A stretch of 6,496 nt of DNA from JASFQI01 sp050115555 (GTDB lineage Bacteria; Desulfobacterota; DSM-4660; Desulfatiglandales; HGW-15): positions 1 through 6,496 of the forward strand of contig JASFQI010000292.1 in the NCBI GenBank assembly GCA_050115555.1, given 5' to 3'. Positions 1-5,287 of the stretch are shown in pieces (within the stretch, counting starts at the first letter, position 1; every line of letters starts with the position of its first letter). The position numbers and the translations under genes were made by a program. The notes under the pieces were generated by a model that made no database searches, was not told where the DNA came from, and saw only the letters and a list, made by a program, of their open reading frames with translations.

Positions 1-1
1 C

Positions 2-205
2 GTCATTGAGGCCGTTAAGGCGGCCCGGGAGCAGGGGCTTTACACGGCGGGTCTCCTCGGAGGAGACGGCGGGGGTCTTCGAACCGAGGTCGAGCTGTCC
101 CTGGTTGTGGAGAGTCGCGTCACGGCAAGGGTTCAGGAGACCCACATCTTCGCGGGCCACCTCCTCTGCCAGATGGTGGACGACATGCTTTTTCAGCCGC
201 GGTGA
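2..205 (+). CDS. gmhA: Phosphoheptose isomerase (GmhA-like SIS domain), C-terminal fragment
   Basis: Only the last 67 residues are visible; the frame is open to the left edge and ends at TGA 203-205. The fragment looks like the end of a SIS sugar-isomerase domain of the GmhA type, which converts sedoheptulose 7-phosphate to D-glycero-D-manno-heptose 7-phosphate in the cytoplasm, the first step of ADP-heptose synthesis for the LPS inner core. The support is the segment LLGGDGGGL followed by a valine-rich strand and then RVQETHIFAGHLL. In this segment Gln45 and His53 of the fragment have the spacing of E. coli GmhA Gln172 and His180 (active-site glutamine and metal-binding histidine). It starts the plus-strand gene series. 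DiaA and other SIS proteins share the fold, so the exact paralogue is less certain than the family. Confidence 0.75.
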   Translation, partial: VIEAVKAAREQGLYTAGLLGGDGGGLRTEVELSLVVESRVTARVQETHIFAGHLLCQMVDDMLFQPR

Positions 206-288
206 GGAGGCGGGGCCCCAACGGCTTGAAACACGCGTTGTGCCGCCTGAATTGAGGAGGCGCGCACGGCGGAACAGGAGAACGAAAT
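206..288 (+). other. Gap with a repeated TGAGGAGGCG motif
   Basis: This 83-base gap separates the gmhA fragment from the FmdB-family gene. The 10-mer TGAGGAGGCG occurs at 203-212, overlapping the gmhA stop codon, and again at 253-262. Both copies contain a full AGGAGG Shine-Dalgarno sequence, yet neither sits at a usable distance from the ATG at 289. A third, weaker AGGAG at 276-280 lies 8 bases before that ATG and is the likely functional site. No terminator or convincing promoter is visible. Confidence 0.45.
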
Positions 289-516
289 ATGCCCATCTAT
301 GAATACAAGTGCAACTCGTGCAACAAGGAGTTCGAGTGCATTGTCATTGGCGGAAATGACGAGGTGATCTGCCCGGAGTGCAGCGGGAAGGAGGTGGAGC
401 GTATTCTTTCCGCCTGCAGCTTCAAGTCGGGCGGCTCTTACACGCCCTCCTCGTCGGGTGGCGGCGGATCCCCCTGCTCGGGTTGCTCGAGCACGAATTG
501 CAGCTCGTGTCACTGA
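289..516 (+). CDS. FmdB-family zinc-ribbon protein
   Basis: This 75-residue protein opens with MPIYEYKC, the hallmark N-terminus of the FmdB/CxxC-CxxC-SSSS family. Cys8/Cys11 and Cys28/Cys31 form the two CxxC knuckles of a single zinc ribbon. A Ser/Gly-rich tail (about residues 47-62) leads to a second cysteine group, Cys63/Cys66 and Cys71/Cys74, ending in His75, which could bind a second metal. The family is named after a proposed regulator of formamidase genes in Methylophilus, but most members have no demonstrated role and are probably small nucleic-acid- or protein-binding factors. The start is supported by AGGAG at 276-280 with 8 bases of spacing. It lies between gmhA and ispF on the same strand, which does not point to a specific function. 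Family assignment is firm; function is unknown. Confidence 0.9.
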   Translation: MPIYEYKCNSCNKEFECIVIGGNDEVICPECSGKEVERILSACSFKSGGSYTPSSSGGGGSPCSGCSSTNCSSCH

Positions 517-634
517 CGTTTCACTGAAGAGCCTGCAGGTCGCTCACGTTTCCCGGCAATTCCGAGCGATGGACGCGGGGCGGAGACTGGGACCCCACCT
601 TCGGCTCACGGCTCAAGGAGAGGCGCAATACACC
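517..634 (+). other. 118-base gap between the FmdB-family gene and ispF
   Basis: No gene, terminator or clear promoter is visible. The 7-mer TCACTGA occurs twice, at 510-516 (ending at the fmdB stop codon) and at 521-527. The ispF frame stays open through this gap and offers an in-frame ATG at 569, but that ATG lacks a Shine-Dalgarno sequence and would add 22 residues unlike any known IspF N-terminus. The ribosome binding site for ispF lies at the right end. Confidence 0.4.
616..623 (+). promoter_or_regulatory. Shine-Dalgarno sequence deciding the ispF start
   Basis: AGGAG at 616-620 runs into GAGAGG at 619-623, placing a purine-rich site 11-14 bases before the GTG at 635. The spacing is slightly long, but this is the only good site near the conserved N-terminus. 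It favours the GTG over the in-frame ATG at 569. Confidence 0.6.
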
Positions 635-1123
635 GTGTTTCGCATCGGCTTTGGAATCGACGTCCACCGGCTGGTCCGTGGGCGTCCGCTCATTTTGGGC
701 GGGGTCCTGATCGAATGGGATCGGGGCCTTCTGGGGCATTCTGATGCGGATGTCCTGACCCATGCGGTGATGGACGCATTGCTTGGCGCCCTGGGTAAAG
801 GGGACATCGGCCGGCACTTCCCGGACTCGGACCCGGTTTTTAAGGATGCGGACAGCCTGGCGCTGCTCTCCAAGGTCATGGAATGGGTTCGAGCGGACGG
901 CTTCGGCGTGAATAACGTGGATGCGACCATCGTGGCCCAGGCCCCACGGCTGGCGCCTCACATTCCAGGCATGCAGGAGCGATTGGCTGAAAGACTCTTG
1001 GTCCCGCCCCAGCGCGTCAATGTCAAGGCGACCACCACCGAGGGTCTGGGATTCAGCGGCCGGGAAGAGGGAATCCAGGCGTTCGCCGTGGCGTGCCTGT
1101 GCGCTGCCACGGACTGCACGTGA
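635..1123 (+). CDS. ispF: 2-C-methyl-D-erythritol 2,4-cyclodiphosphate synthase IspF
   Basis: IspF converts CDP-methylerythritol 2-phosphate to methylerythritol 2,4-cyclodiphosphate with release of CMP, a step of the non-mevalonate isoprenoid pathway; it acts as a cytoplasmic homotrimer. The 162-residue product matches the usual length of about 157-160. Metal ligands are present as Asp9 and His11 in the motif GIDVH and as His43. The HSDADV segment at 35-40 and the CDP-binding KATTTE at 131-136, followed by GLGFSGR, are intact. The GTG start at 635 puts the conserved RIGFGIDVH directly at the N-terminus as in E. coli; the frame is open further upstream but carries no family sequence there. Its common partner ispD, often adjacent or fused, is not between gmhA and ispF. 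The hairpin gap and then cysS follow. Confidence 0.95.
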   Translation: MFRIGFGIDVHRLVRGRPLILGGVLIEWDRGLLGHSDADVLTHAVMDALLGALGKGDIGRHFPDSDPVFKDADSLALLSKVMEWVRADGFGVNNVDATIVAQAPRLAPHIPGMQERLAERLLVPPQRVNVKATTTEGLGFSGREEGIQAFAVACLCAATDCT

Positions 1124-1184
1124 TCCGGGGCGCTCCGGTTTCCTTTTCCTCTGAAAAGATCCTCGGAAATTGAAGCTTTGCACA

Positions 1185-1215
1185 TTCCGCATCCCCTCCC
1201 AGAGGGGATACGGAA
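1185..1215 (+). promoter_or_regulatory. Strong hairpin upstream of cysS
   Basis: ATCCCCTC at 1191-1198 pairs perfectly with GAGGGGAT at 1202-1209 around a three-base loop (CCA). The outer TTCCG at 1185-1189 pairs with CGGAA at 1211-1215, leaving only a C/A mismatch at 1190/1210. The stem therefore has 13 paired positions over 31 bases. No run of T follows on either strand, so it is not a classical intrinsic terminator. It could be an RNA stabiliser or processing site in an ispF-cysS transcript, a leader element of cysS, or a Rho-assisted 3' end for ispF. The structure is directly visible; its role is inference. Confidence 0.55.
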
Positions 1216-1232
1216 AGATATAAACAGAATTC

Positions 1233-1240
1233 GGTGGAGG
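1233..1240 (+). promoter_or_regulatory. Shine-Dalgarno sequence deciding the cysS start
   Basis: GGTGGAGG ends 9 bases before the ATG at 1250. This favours that ATG over the in-frame TTG at 1178, whose extra 24 codons run through the hairpin and match no CysRS N-terminus. Confidence 0.8.
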
Positions 1241-1249
1241 ACACGGGCC

Positions 1250-2707
1250 ATGGCCATCACGCTGTACAACACGGCGCATCGAAAAAAGGAGGTATTTCAT
1301 CCTCTGGTGGAAGGACGCGTGGGCATGTACGTCTGCGGGGTCACAGTGTACGATCTCTGCCACATCGGTCATGCACGGTCCGCCATCGTCTTCGACGTGC
1401 TGGCACGCTATCTCCGGGCACGGGGGTATGCGCTGACCTATGTGCGCAACTTCACGGATGTGGACGATAAGATCATCGATCGGGCCGGGCAGCTCGGGCG
1501 GGAGCCCGCGGACATCGCCCAGGAGTTCATCGAGGCCTTTTGGGAGGACATGGCGCGAATCGGCGTGGCCAAGGCGGACCAGGAGCCCAGGGCCACGGAG
1601 CACATCGGGGGTATGATCGAGATGATCAAGACCCTGGTGGAAAAGGGATGCGCCTACGAGTCCGGGGGGGATGTCTTCTTTTCCGTGGAGGCCTTTCCCG
1701 AATATGGTGAGCTCTCCGGAAGGAAGCTCGAGGACATGCAGGCGGGCAGCCGGATCGCGGTGGATGAGAAGAAGCGTCATCCCATGGATTTTGTGCTCTG
1801 GAAGACCGCAAAGCCGGGCGAACCTCACTGGCCCAGTCCATGGGGGGAGGGCCGGCCGGGCTGGCACATGGAGTGCTCCGTGATGAGCAACCATTTCCTC
1901 GGCCCCACCTTTGACATCCACGGCGGAGGCAGGGACCTCCTGTTCCCTCACCACGAGAACGAACGGGCGCAGTCCATGGCTGCGAACGGGGGAGAGTTTG
2001 CCCGGTACTGGGTCCACAACGGGTTCGTCACCGTGGAATCGGAAAAGATGTCCAAGTCGCTCGGAAACTTTCTGACCATCCGCGATGCCCTGGCCCTGTT
2101 CCACGCGGAGGTGCTTCGGCTCTTTCTCCTGTCCAAGCACTACCGGAGTCCCCTGGATTTTTCCAGGAATGCGGTTCGGGATCTTCAGGCCGGTCTGGTG
2201 CGAATCTACCGGACCCTGGAACGCCTGGAGGAGCGCGTGGGTCCGGTTGCCGAAAAGGAACGCGGCGGCCAGGGTTCTTTGCCCGATTCGCCGGAGGGCC
2301 CCTTCATGGCTTCCTTTCAGGCCGTGATGGACGACGACCTGAACACGGCCGGGGCTGTGGGCCTGCTCTTCGAAAAGGTGAAGGACATCAACCGGCGAAT
2401 GGATGCATCCACGGAGGATACGGCGACCACGGACCGGCAATTGGTCGAGGAGCGGGAGGGATTGCTTGCGGCCGCCGGGATCCTCGGCCTTCTGGGACAT
2501 CGGCCGGCGGAGTTCTTCAATGAGCTGTCCCGCGAGGGGGATACCCCGGATCCCGCGGAGATCGAGCGCCTCGTGGCCGAACGGACGGACGCGCGTTCCG
2601 GTAAGGACTGGTCCCGGGCCGATGCGATCCGCGACGAGCTCCATGCGCAGGGAGTGGTCCTGGAGGACGGCCCCCAAGGGACTACCTGGCGGTTCGAGCT
2701 TCGATGA
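1250..2707 (+). CDS. cysS: Cysteinyl-tRNA synthetase
   Basis: CysRS is a class I aminoacyl-tRNA synthetase that charges tRNA-Cys with cysteine in the cytoplasm. The 485-residue protein is slightly longer than the 461 residues of the E. coli enzyme. The HIGH signature is residues 38-41 and KMSKS is 266-270. The four zinc ligands that discriminate cysteine are all present: Cys29, Cys209, His234 and Glu238, the last three at the same numbers as in E. coli. The Rossmann catalytic core covers roughly residues 1-310, followed by the helical DALR-type region and the small C-terminal anticodon-recognition part ending in TTWRFELR. The start follows a good Shine-Dalgarno sequence. It is preceded by a strong hairpin and followed after 37 bases by uvrB, probably co-transcribed. 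No defect is seen. Confidence 0.98.
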   Translation: MAITLYNTAHRKKEVFHPLVEGRVGMYVCGVTVYDLCHIGHARSAIVFDVLARYLRARGYALTYVRNFTDVDDKIIDRAGQLGREPADIAQEFIEAFWEDMARIGVAKADQEPRATEHIGGMIEMIKTLVEKGCAYESGGDVFFSVEAFPEYGELSGRKLEDMQAGSRIAVDEKKRHPMDFVLWKTAKPGEPHWPSPWGEGRPGWHMECSVMSNHFLGPTFDIHGGGRDLLFPHHENERAQSMAANGGEFARYWVHNGFVTVESEKMSKSLGNFLTIRDALALFHAEVLRLFLLSKHYRSPLDFSRNAVRDLQAGLVRIYRTLERLEERVGPVAEKERGGQGSLPDSPEGPFMASFQAVMDDDLNTAGAVGLLFEKVKDINRRMDASTEDTATTDRQLVEEREGLLAAAGILGLLGHRPAEFFNELSREGDTPDPAEIERLVAERTDARSGKDWSRADAIRDELHAQGVVLEDGPQGTTWRFELR

Positions 2708-2732
2708 TGATCTCGCCGGTCTGCCGGAAAAC

Positions 2733-2736
2733 GGAG
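2733..2736 (+). promoter_or_regulatory. Shine-Dalgarno sequence deciding the uvrB start
   Basis: GGAG sits 8 bases before the ATG at 2745 within the 37-base cysS-uvrB gap. It excludes the in-frame ATG at 2403, which lies inside cysS and would add 114 residues of non-UvrB sequence. Confidence 0.7.
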
Positions 2737-2744
2737 CGGGTTCC

Positions 2745-4745
2745 ATGAGTCGCGCATTCGAGATCGCGACCTCGTTCGAGCCCTGCGGGGATCAACCGGG
2801 TGCGATCGAAGACCTGGCCCGAGGCGTGGAGCAGGGGCTGAGAAGCCAGGTCCTCCTTGGAGTGACCGGTTCCGGGAAGACCTTCACCATGGCCAAGGTG
2901 GTCGAGCGGGTGCAGAAACCCACCCTGATCATCGCCCCGAACAAGACACTGGCCGCACAGCTCTACGGGGAGCTCAAAAGTTTCTTTCCTCACAACGCCG
3001 TGGAGTACTTCGTCAGTTACTACGATTACTACCAGCCCGAGGCCTACATCCCCCAGTCCGACACCTACATCCAGAAAGACGCCCACATCAACGACTCCAT
3101 CGACCGCATGCGGCATGCCGCCACACAGGCGCTCCTGGACCGGAAGGACGTAGTCATCGTGGCAAGTGTTTCCTGCATCTACGGGCTGGGGTCCCCGGAG
3201 GCGTACTCGGGTATGATACTCTCCCTGGAACAAGGGGCGGAAGTCTCCCGCGAGGAGGTCCTTCGCAAGCTCGTGGAGATTCACTACGAGCGGGGGGATT
3301 ACGACTTCGTGCGCGGCCGGTTTCGGGTCCGCGGGGACATCGTGGACATCTTTCCGGCGCACCAGGAGGATTTTGCGTTTCGCATCGGGTTCTTCGGGGA
3401 CGAGATCGAGGAGATCCGGGAGATCGACCCGCTCACGGGACGTCCGGGCAGGACGTTTTCACGGATCAAGGTGTACCCCGCGACCCACTACGTTACCACC
3501 GTGGACATTCGCGAGCGCGCCATTGCCGGAATCCGGGAGGAGCTCAAGGCACGTGAGGCCTTTTTCCGCGAGAACAACAAGCTCCTCGAAGCCCAGCGGA
3601 TCGAGGAGCGGACCCTCTTTGACCTGGAAATGATGATCGAAATGGGCTACTGCCACGGGATCGAAAACTACTCACGGCACCTGACCGGCCGGGCCCCCGG
3701 GGAGCCCCCTCCCACGCTCCTCGACTACTTTCCCGAGGATTACCTGGTCCTGATCGACGAGAGCCACATCACGGTCCCGCAGCTCAACGGCATGTACAAC
3801 GGAGACCGCTCCCGCAAGCAGACCCTTGTGAACTACGGCTTCCGGCTCCCTTCGGCTCTGGACAACCGGCCTCTGATGTTCGAGGAGTTCGAAGAACGGG
3901 TCCGCCAGGTCATTCACGTCTCAGCCACTCCCGGCCCGTTCGAGCTGGAAAGGGCCGAGGCCATGGCCGAGCAGATTATCCGTCCCACCGGGCTCATGGA
4001 TCCGGAAATCCTGGTCCGGCCGGCCGGCAACCAGGTGGACGATCTGCTGGATCACATTCGGGAACGGGCCGAAAGGGGGGAACGGGTGCTCGTCACCACG
4101 TTGACGAAGCACATGGCCGAGGACCTGACCGAGTACTATGAGGAGCTCGGGGTGCGGGTCCGATACCTCCACTCGGACATCAAGACCATTGAACGCATGG
4201 AGATCATTCGGGACCTTCGCCTGGGGACGTTCGACGTCCTGGTGGGAATCAACCTGCTGCGGGAAGGCCTCGATCTGCCCGAGGTCTCCCTGGTGGCCAT
4301 CCTGGACGCGGACAAGGAGGGATTTCTGCGTTCCGAACGTTCGCTCATCCAGACCTCGGGGCGCGCCGCCCGGAACGTCCGGGGGCAGGTGATCCTGTAT
4401 GCGGATCGGGTAACCGGCTCCATGCAGCGGGCCATGGAGGAAAGCGAGCGGAGGCGTCGCATCCAGATGGAGTACAACGAGGCCCACGGGATCACCCCCG
4501 CGTCCATTCAGAAGAACATCTCGGACATCCTGGGCTCCGTGTACGAGTCGGACTACGTCACCGTGCCGGCTGCCGCAGAGGAGGCGGAGGCATTTTACAC
4601 ACCCGAGGTCCTTCGAGAACGGGTCCAGGTCCTCACGGAGCGTATGCTGGAGGCGGCGGAAAGGCTGGAGTTCGAAGAGGCGGCCCGCCTTCGGGATGAG
4701 ATTCAGTCCTTGAAGACTCAGGAGCTGGAGTCCCTTGGTGAATAG
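2745..4745 (+). CDS. uvrB: Excinuclease ABC subunit B (UvrB)
   Basis: UvrB is the damage-verifying ATPase of nucleotide excision repair: it is loaded on lesions by UvrA, separates the strands locally and recruits UvrC for the two incisions. The 666-residue length fits the family (E. coli 673). Visible in order are the N-terminal FEPCGDQPGAI Q-motif region, Walker A GVTGSGKT at 39-46 with Lys45, the aromatic beta-hairpin region with YYDYYQPEAYIP near residue 90-100, the DESH box beginning at Asp338, SATPG, motif V (GINLLREGLDLP), the motif VI segment QTSGRAARN at 536-544, and a C-terminal UVR domain at about 630-658 that contacts UvrC. All key residues are present. Only 37 bases separate it from cysS, which suggests co-transcription. 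No uvrA or uvrC lies in the window. Confidence 0.98.
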   Translation: MSRAFEIATSFEPCGDQPGAIEDLARGVEQGLRSQVLLGVTGSGKTFTMAKVVERVQKPTLIIAPNKTLAAQLYGELKSFFPHNAVEYFVSYYDYYQPEAYIPQSDTYIQKDAHINDSIDRMRHAATQALLDRKDVVIVASVSCIYGLGSPEAYSGMILSLEQGAEVSREEVLRKLVEIHYERGDYDFVRGRFRVRGDIVDIFPAHQEDFAFRIGFFGDEIEEIREIDPLTGRPGRTFSRIKVYPATHYVTTVDIRERAIAGIREELKAREAFFRENNKLLEAQRIEERTLFDLEMMIEMGYCHGIENYSRHLTGRAPGEPPPTLLDYFPEDYLVLIDESHITVPQLNGMYNGDRSRKQTLVNYGFRLPSALDNRPLMFEEFEERVRQVIHVSATPGPFELERAEAMAEQIIRPTGLMDPEILVRPAGNQVDDLLDHIRERAERGERVLVTTLTKHMAEDLTEYYEELGVRVRYLHSDIKTIERMEIIRDLRLGTFDVLVGINLLREGLDLPEVSLVAILDADKEGFLRSERSLIQTSGRAARNVRGQVILYADRVTGSMQRAMEESERRRRIQMEYNEAHGITPASIQKNISDILGSVYESDYVTVPAAAEEAEAFYTPEVLRERVQVLTERMLEAAERLEFEEAARLRDEIQSLKTQELESLGE

Positions 4746-4767
4746 GCCCGGCACTGCTCCCCGACTT

Positions 4768-4781
4768 AGGAGGCGCCTCCT
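4768..4781. terminator. Perfect 14-base palindrome between convergent genes (possible weak terminator)
   Basis: The sequence AGGAGGCGCCTCCT is its own reverse complement and lies in the 43-base gap between the uvrB stop and the stop of the minus-strand phosphoesterase gene. As RNA it can fold as a 5-base-pair stem with a GCGC loop on either strand. There is no clear run of T downstream in either direction, so it is at best a weak bidirectional terminator, and transcript ends may depend on Rho or on collision of the converging polymerases. Confidence 0.35.
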
Positions 4782-4788
4782 TCAGGCA

Positions 4789-5277
4789 TCAGGACACGTC
4801 GAGGATCTCCCCCTGGTTGGTTTCCGGATCATACACCCCAAAGGTGCTTCGGCCGAAGCGGCCCATCACCTCGCCGGGGTTCAGGAGCAGGCTGTTTCCC
4901 ACCCGCTCCACCCGCGCTGTGTGATCGTGCCCGTAGAACACGGCGTCGTAGGATCCTGAGCCGGCCAGGCCGCGTGCGATGGCCGGATAGTGGTTCACGG
5001 CGATCTTTCGTCCGCCGATTTCGACCTCGGCTAGGTCGCCGTGCAGGGTGACATGCCCAGTGCCCATCACGTTCTTCGTGAGCAGCCACTTGTCGCCGTC
5101 GTTGTTGCCCCAGACCACGTGTACGGGCCCGCGAAAGCCCTCGGCAATCTGGGCCAGAGTGAACGGGGCACAGAAATCGCCGCAGAAGACCAGACCTTCC
5201 CAGCCGGCCACCCTCTCCAGGAGCGTCTCCAGTTTCCAGATGTTGTCATGAATGTCTGAACAAACGGCAATGCGCAT
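4789..5277 (-). CDS. YfcE/MJ0936-type metallophosphoesterase
   Basis: This 162-residue protein belongs to the calcineurin-like phosphoesterase superfamily, small single-domain branch (YfcE/MJ0936, about 160-185 residues). The dinuclear-metal motifs are complete: Asp8 and His10 in SDIHDN, Asp34 in CGDFC, GNND at 57-60, His96 in NHYP, and GHDH at 116-119, followed by the typical LLLNPGEV. Characterised relatives hydrolyse phosphodiesters such as bis-p-nitrophenyl phosphate in vitro with Mn2+ or Ni2+; the natural substrate is generally unknown. No signal peptide or membrane segment is seen, so it should be cytoplasmic. AGGAGG at 5282-5287 lies only 4 bases before the ATG and overlaps the stop codon of the upstream gene, which suggests translational coupling. 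It converges with uvrB. Family is firm; substrate is not. Confidence 0.93.
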   Translation of the reverse strand: MRIAVCSDIHDNIWKLETLLERVAGWEGLVFCGDFCAPFTLAQIAEGFRGPVHVVWGNNDGDKWLLTKNVMGTGHVTLHGDLAEVEIGGRKIAVNHYPAIARGLAGSGSYDAVFYGHDHTARVERVGNSLLLNPGEVMGRFGRSTFGVYDPETNQGEILDVS

Positions 5278-5281
5278 GGGG

Positions 5282-5287
5282 CCTCCT
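5282..5287 (-). promoter_or_regulatory. Shine-Dalgarno sequence overlapping the upstream stop codon
   Basis: On the minus strand the sequence TGAGGAGG joins the stop TGA of the AMIN-Lcl_C gene (5289-5287) to a perfect AGGAGG for the phosphoesterase. The spacing to the ATG is 4 bases, shorter than usual. A ribosome that ends the first gene would sit on the initiation site of the second. Confidence 0.8.

Larger units (their letters stand above)
1124..1249 (+). other. ispF-cysS intergenic region
   Basis: This 126-base gap is the largest in the window and is more AT-rich than its surroundings. It holds a small hairpin candidate (TTTTC 1144-1148, loop CTCT, GAAAA 1153-1157), flanked by TTTCC at 1139-1143 and its complement GGAAA at 1165-1169. 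It also holds the strong hairpin at 1185-1215, an AT-rich stretch at 1216-1230 with a TATAAA at 1219-1224, and the cysS ribosome binding site. TATAAA could serve as a -10 box, but no -35 match lies at 16-18 bases upstream, so I do not call a promoter. No T-box features were recognised. Confidence 0.45.

Noticed and set aside
226..255. Nine-codon frame starting with TTG after the first AGGAGG
   Set aside because: It is too short, has a non-ATG start and 15 bases of spacing; chance is the simplest explanation.
458..634. In-frame extension of ispF upstream to 458 or to the ATG at 569
   Set aside because: It would overlap the FmdB-family gene or add non-family residues without a ribosome binding site. 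IspF proteins normally begin directly at RIGxGxDVH.
1178..1224. Promoter with TTGCAC at 1178-1183 and TATAAA at 1219-1224
   Set aside because: The 35-base spacing is far too long for a sigma-70 promoter, and a GG/GC pair nearby also has the wrong spacing for sigma-54.
1178..1249. TTG start for cysS 24 codons upstream
   Set aside because: There is no Shine-Dalgarno sequence, and the added segment is encoded by the hairpin. The ATG at 1250 has a good site and the canonical N-terminus.
2403..2744. uvrB start within cysS at 2403
   Set aside because: The added residues are the shifted-frame translation of cysS and do not resemble UvrB. The ATG at 2745 has GGAG at correct spacing.
521..2746. Very long open frame on the minus strand (741 codons) opposite ispF and cysS
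   Set aside because: It lies antisense to two genes with complete catalytic motifs, and its translation shows no recognisable domain. Long antisense frames are expected from codon bias in GC-rich genes.
3921..4754. 277-codon minus-strand frame opposite the uvrB 3' half
   Set aside because: It is fully antisense to the UvrB helicase motifs and UVR domain, and shows no family features of its own.
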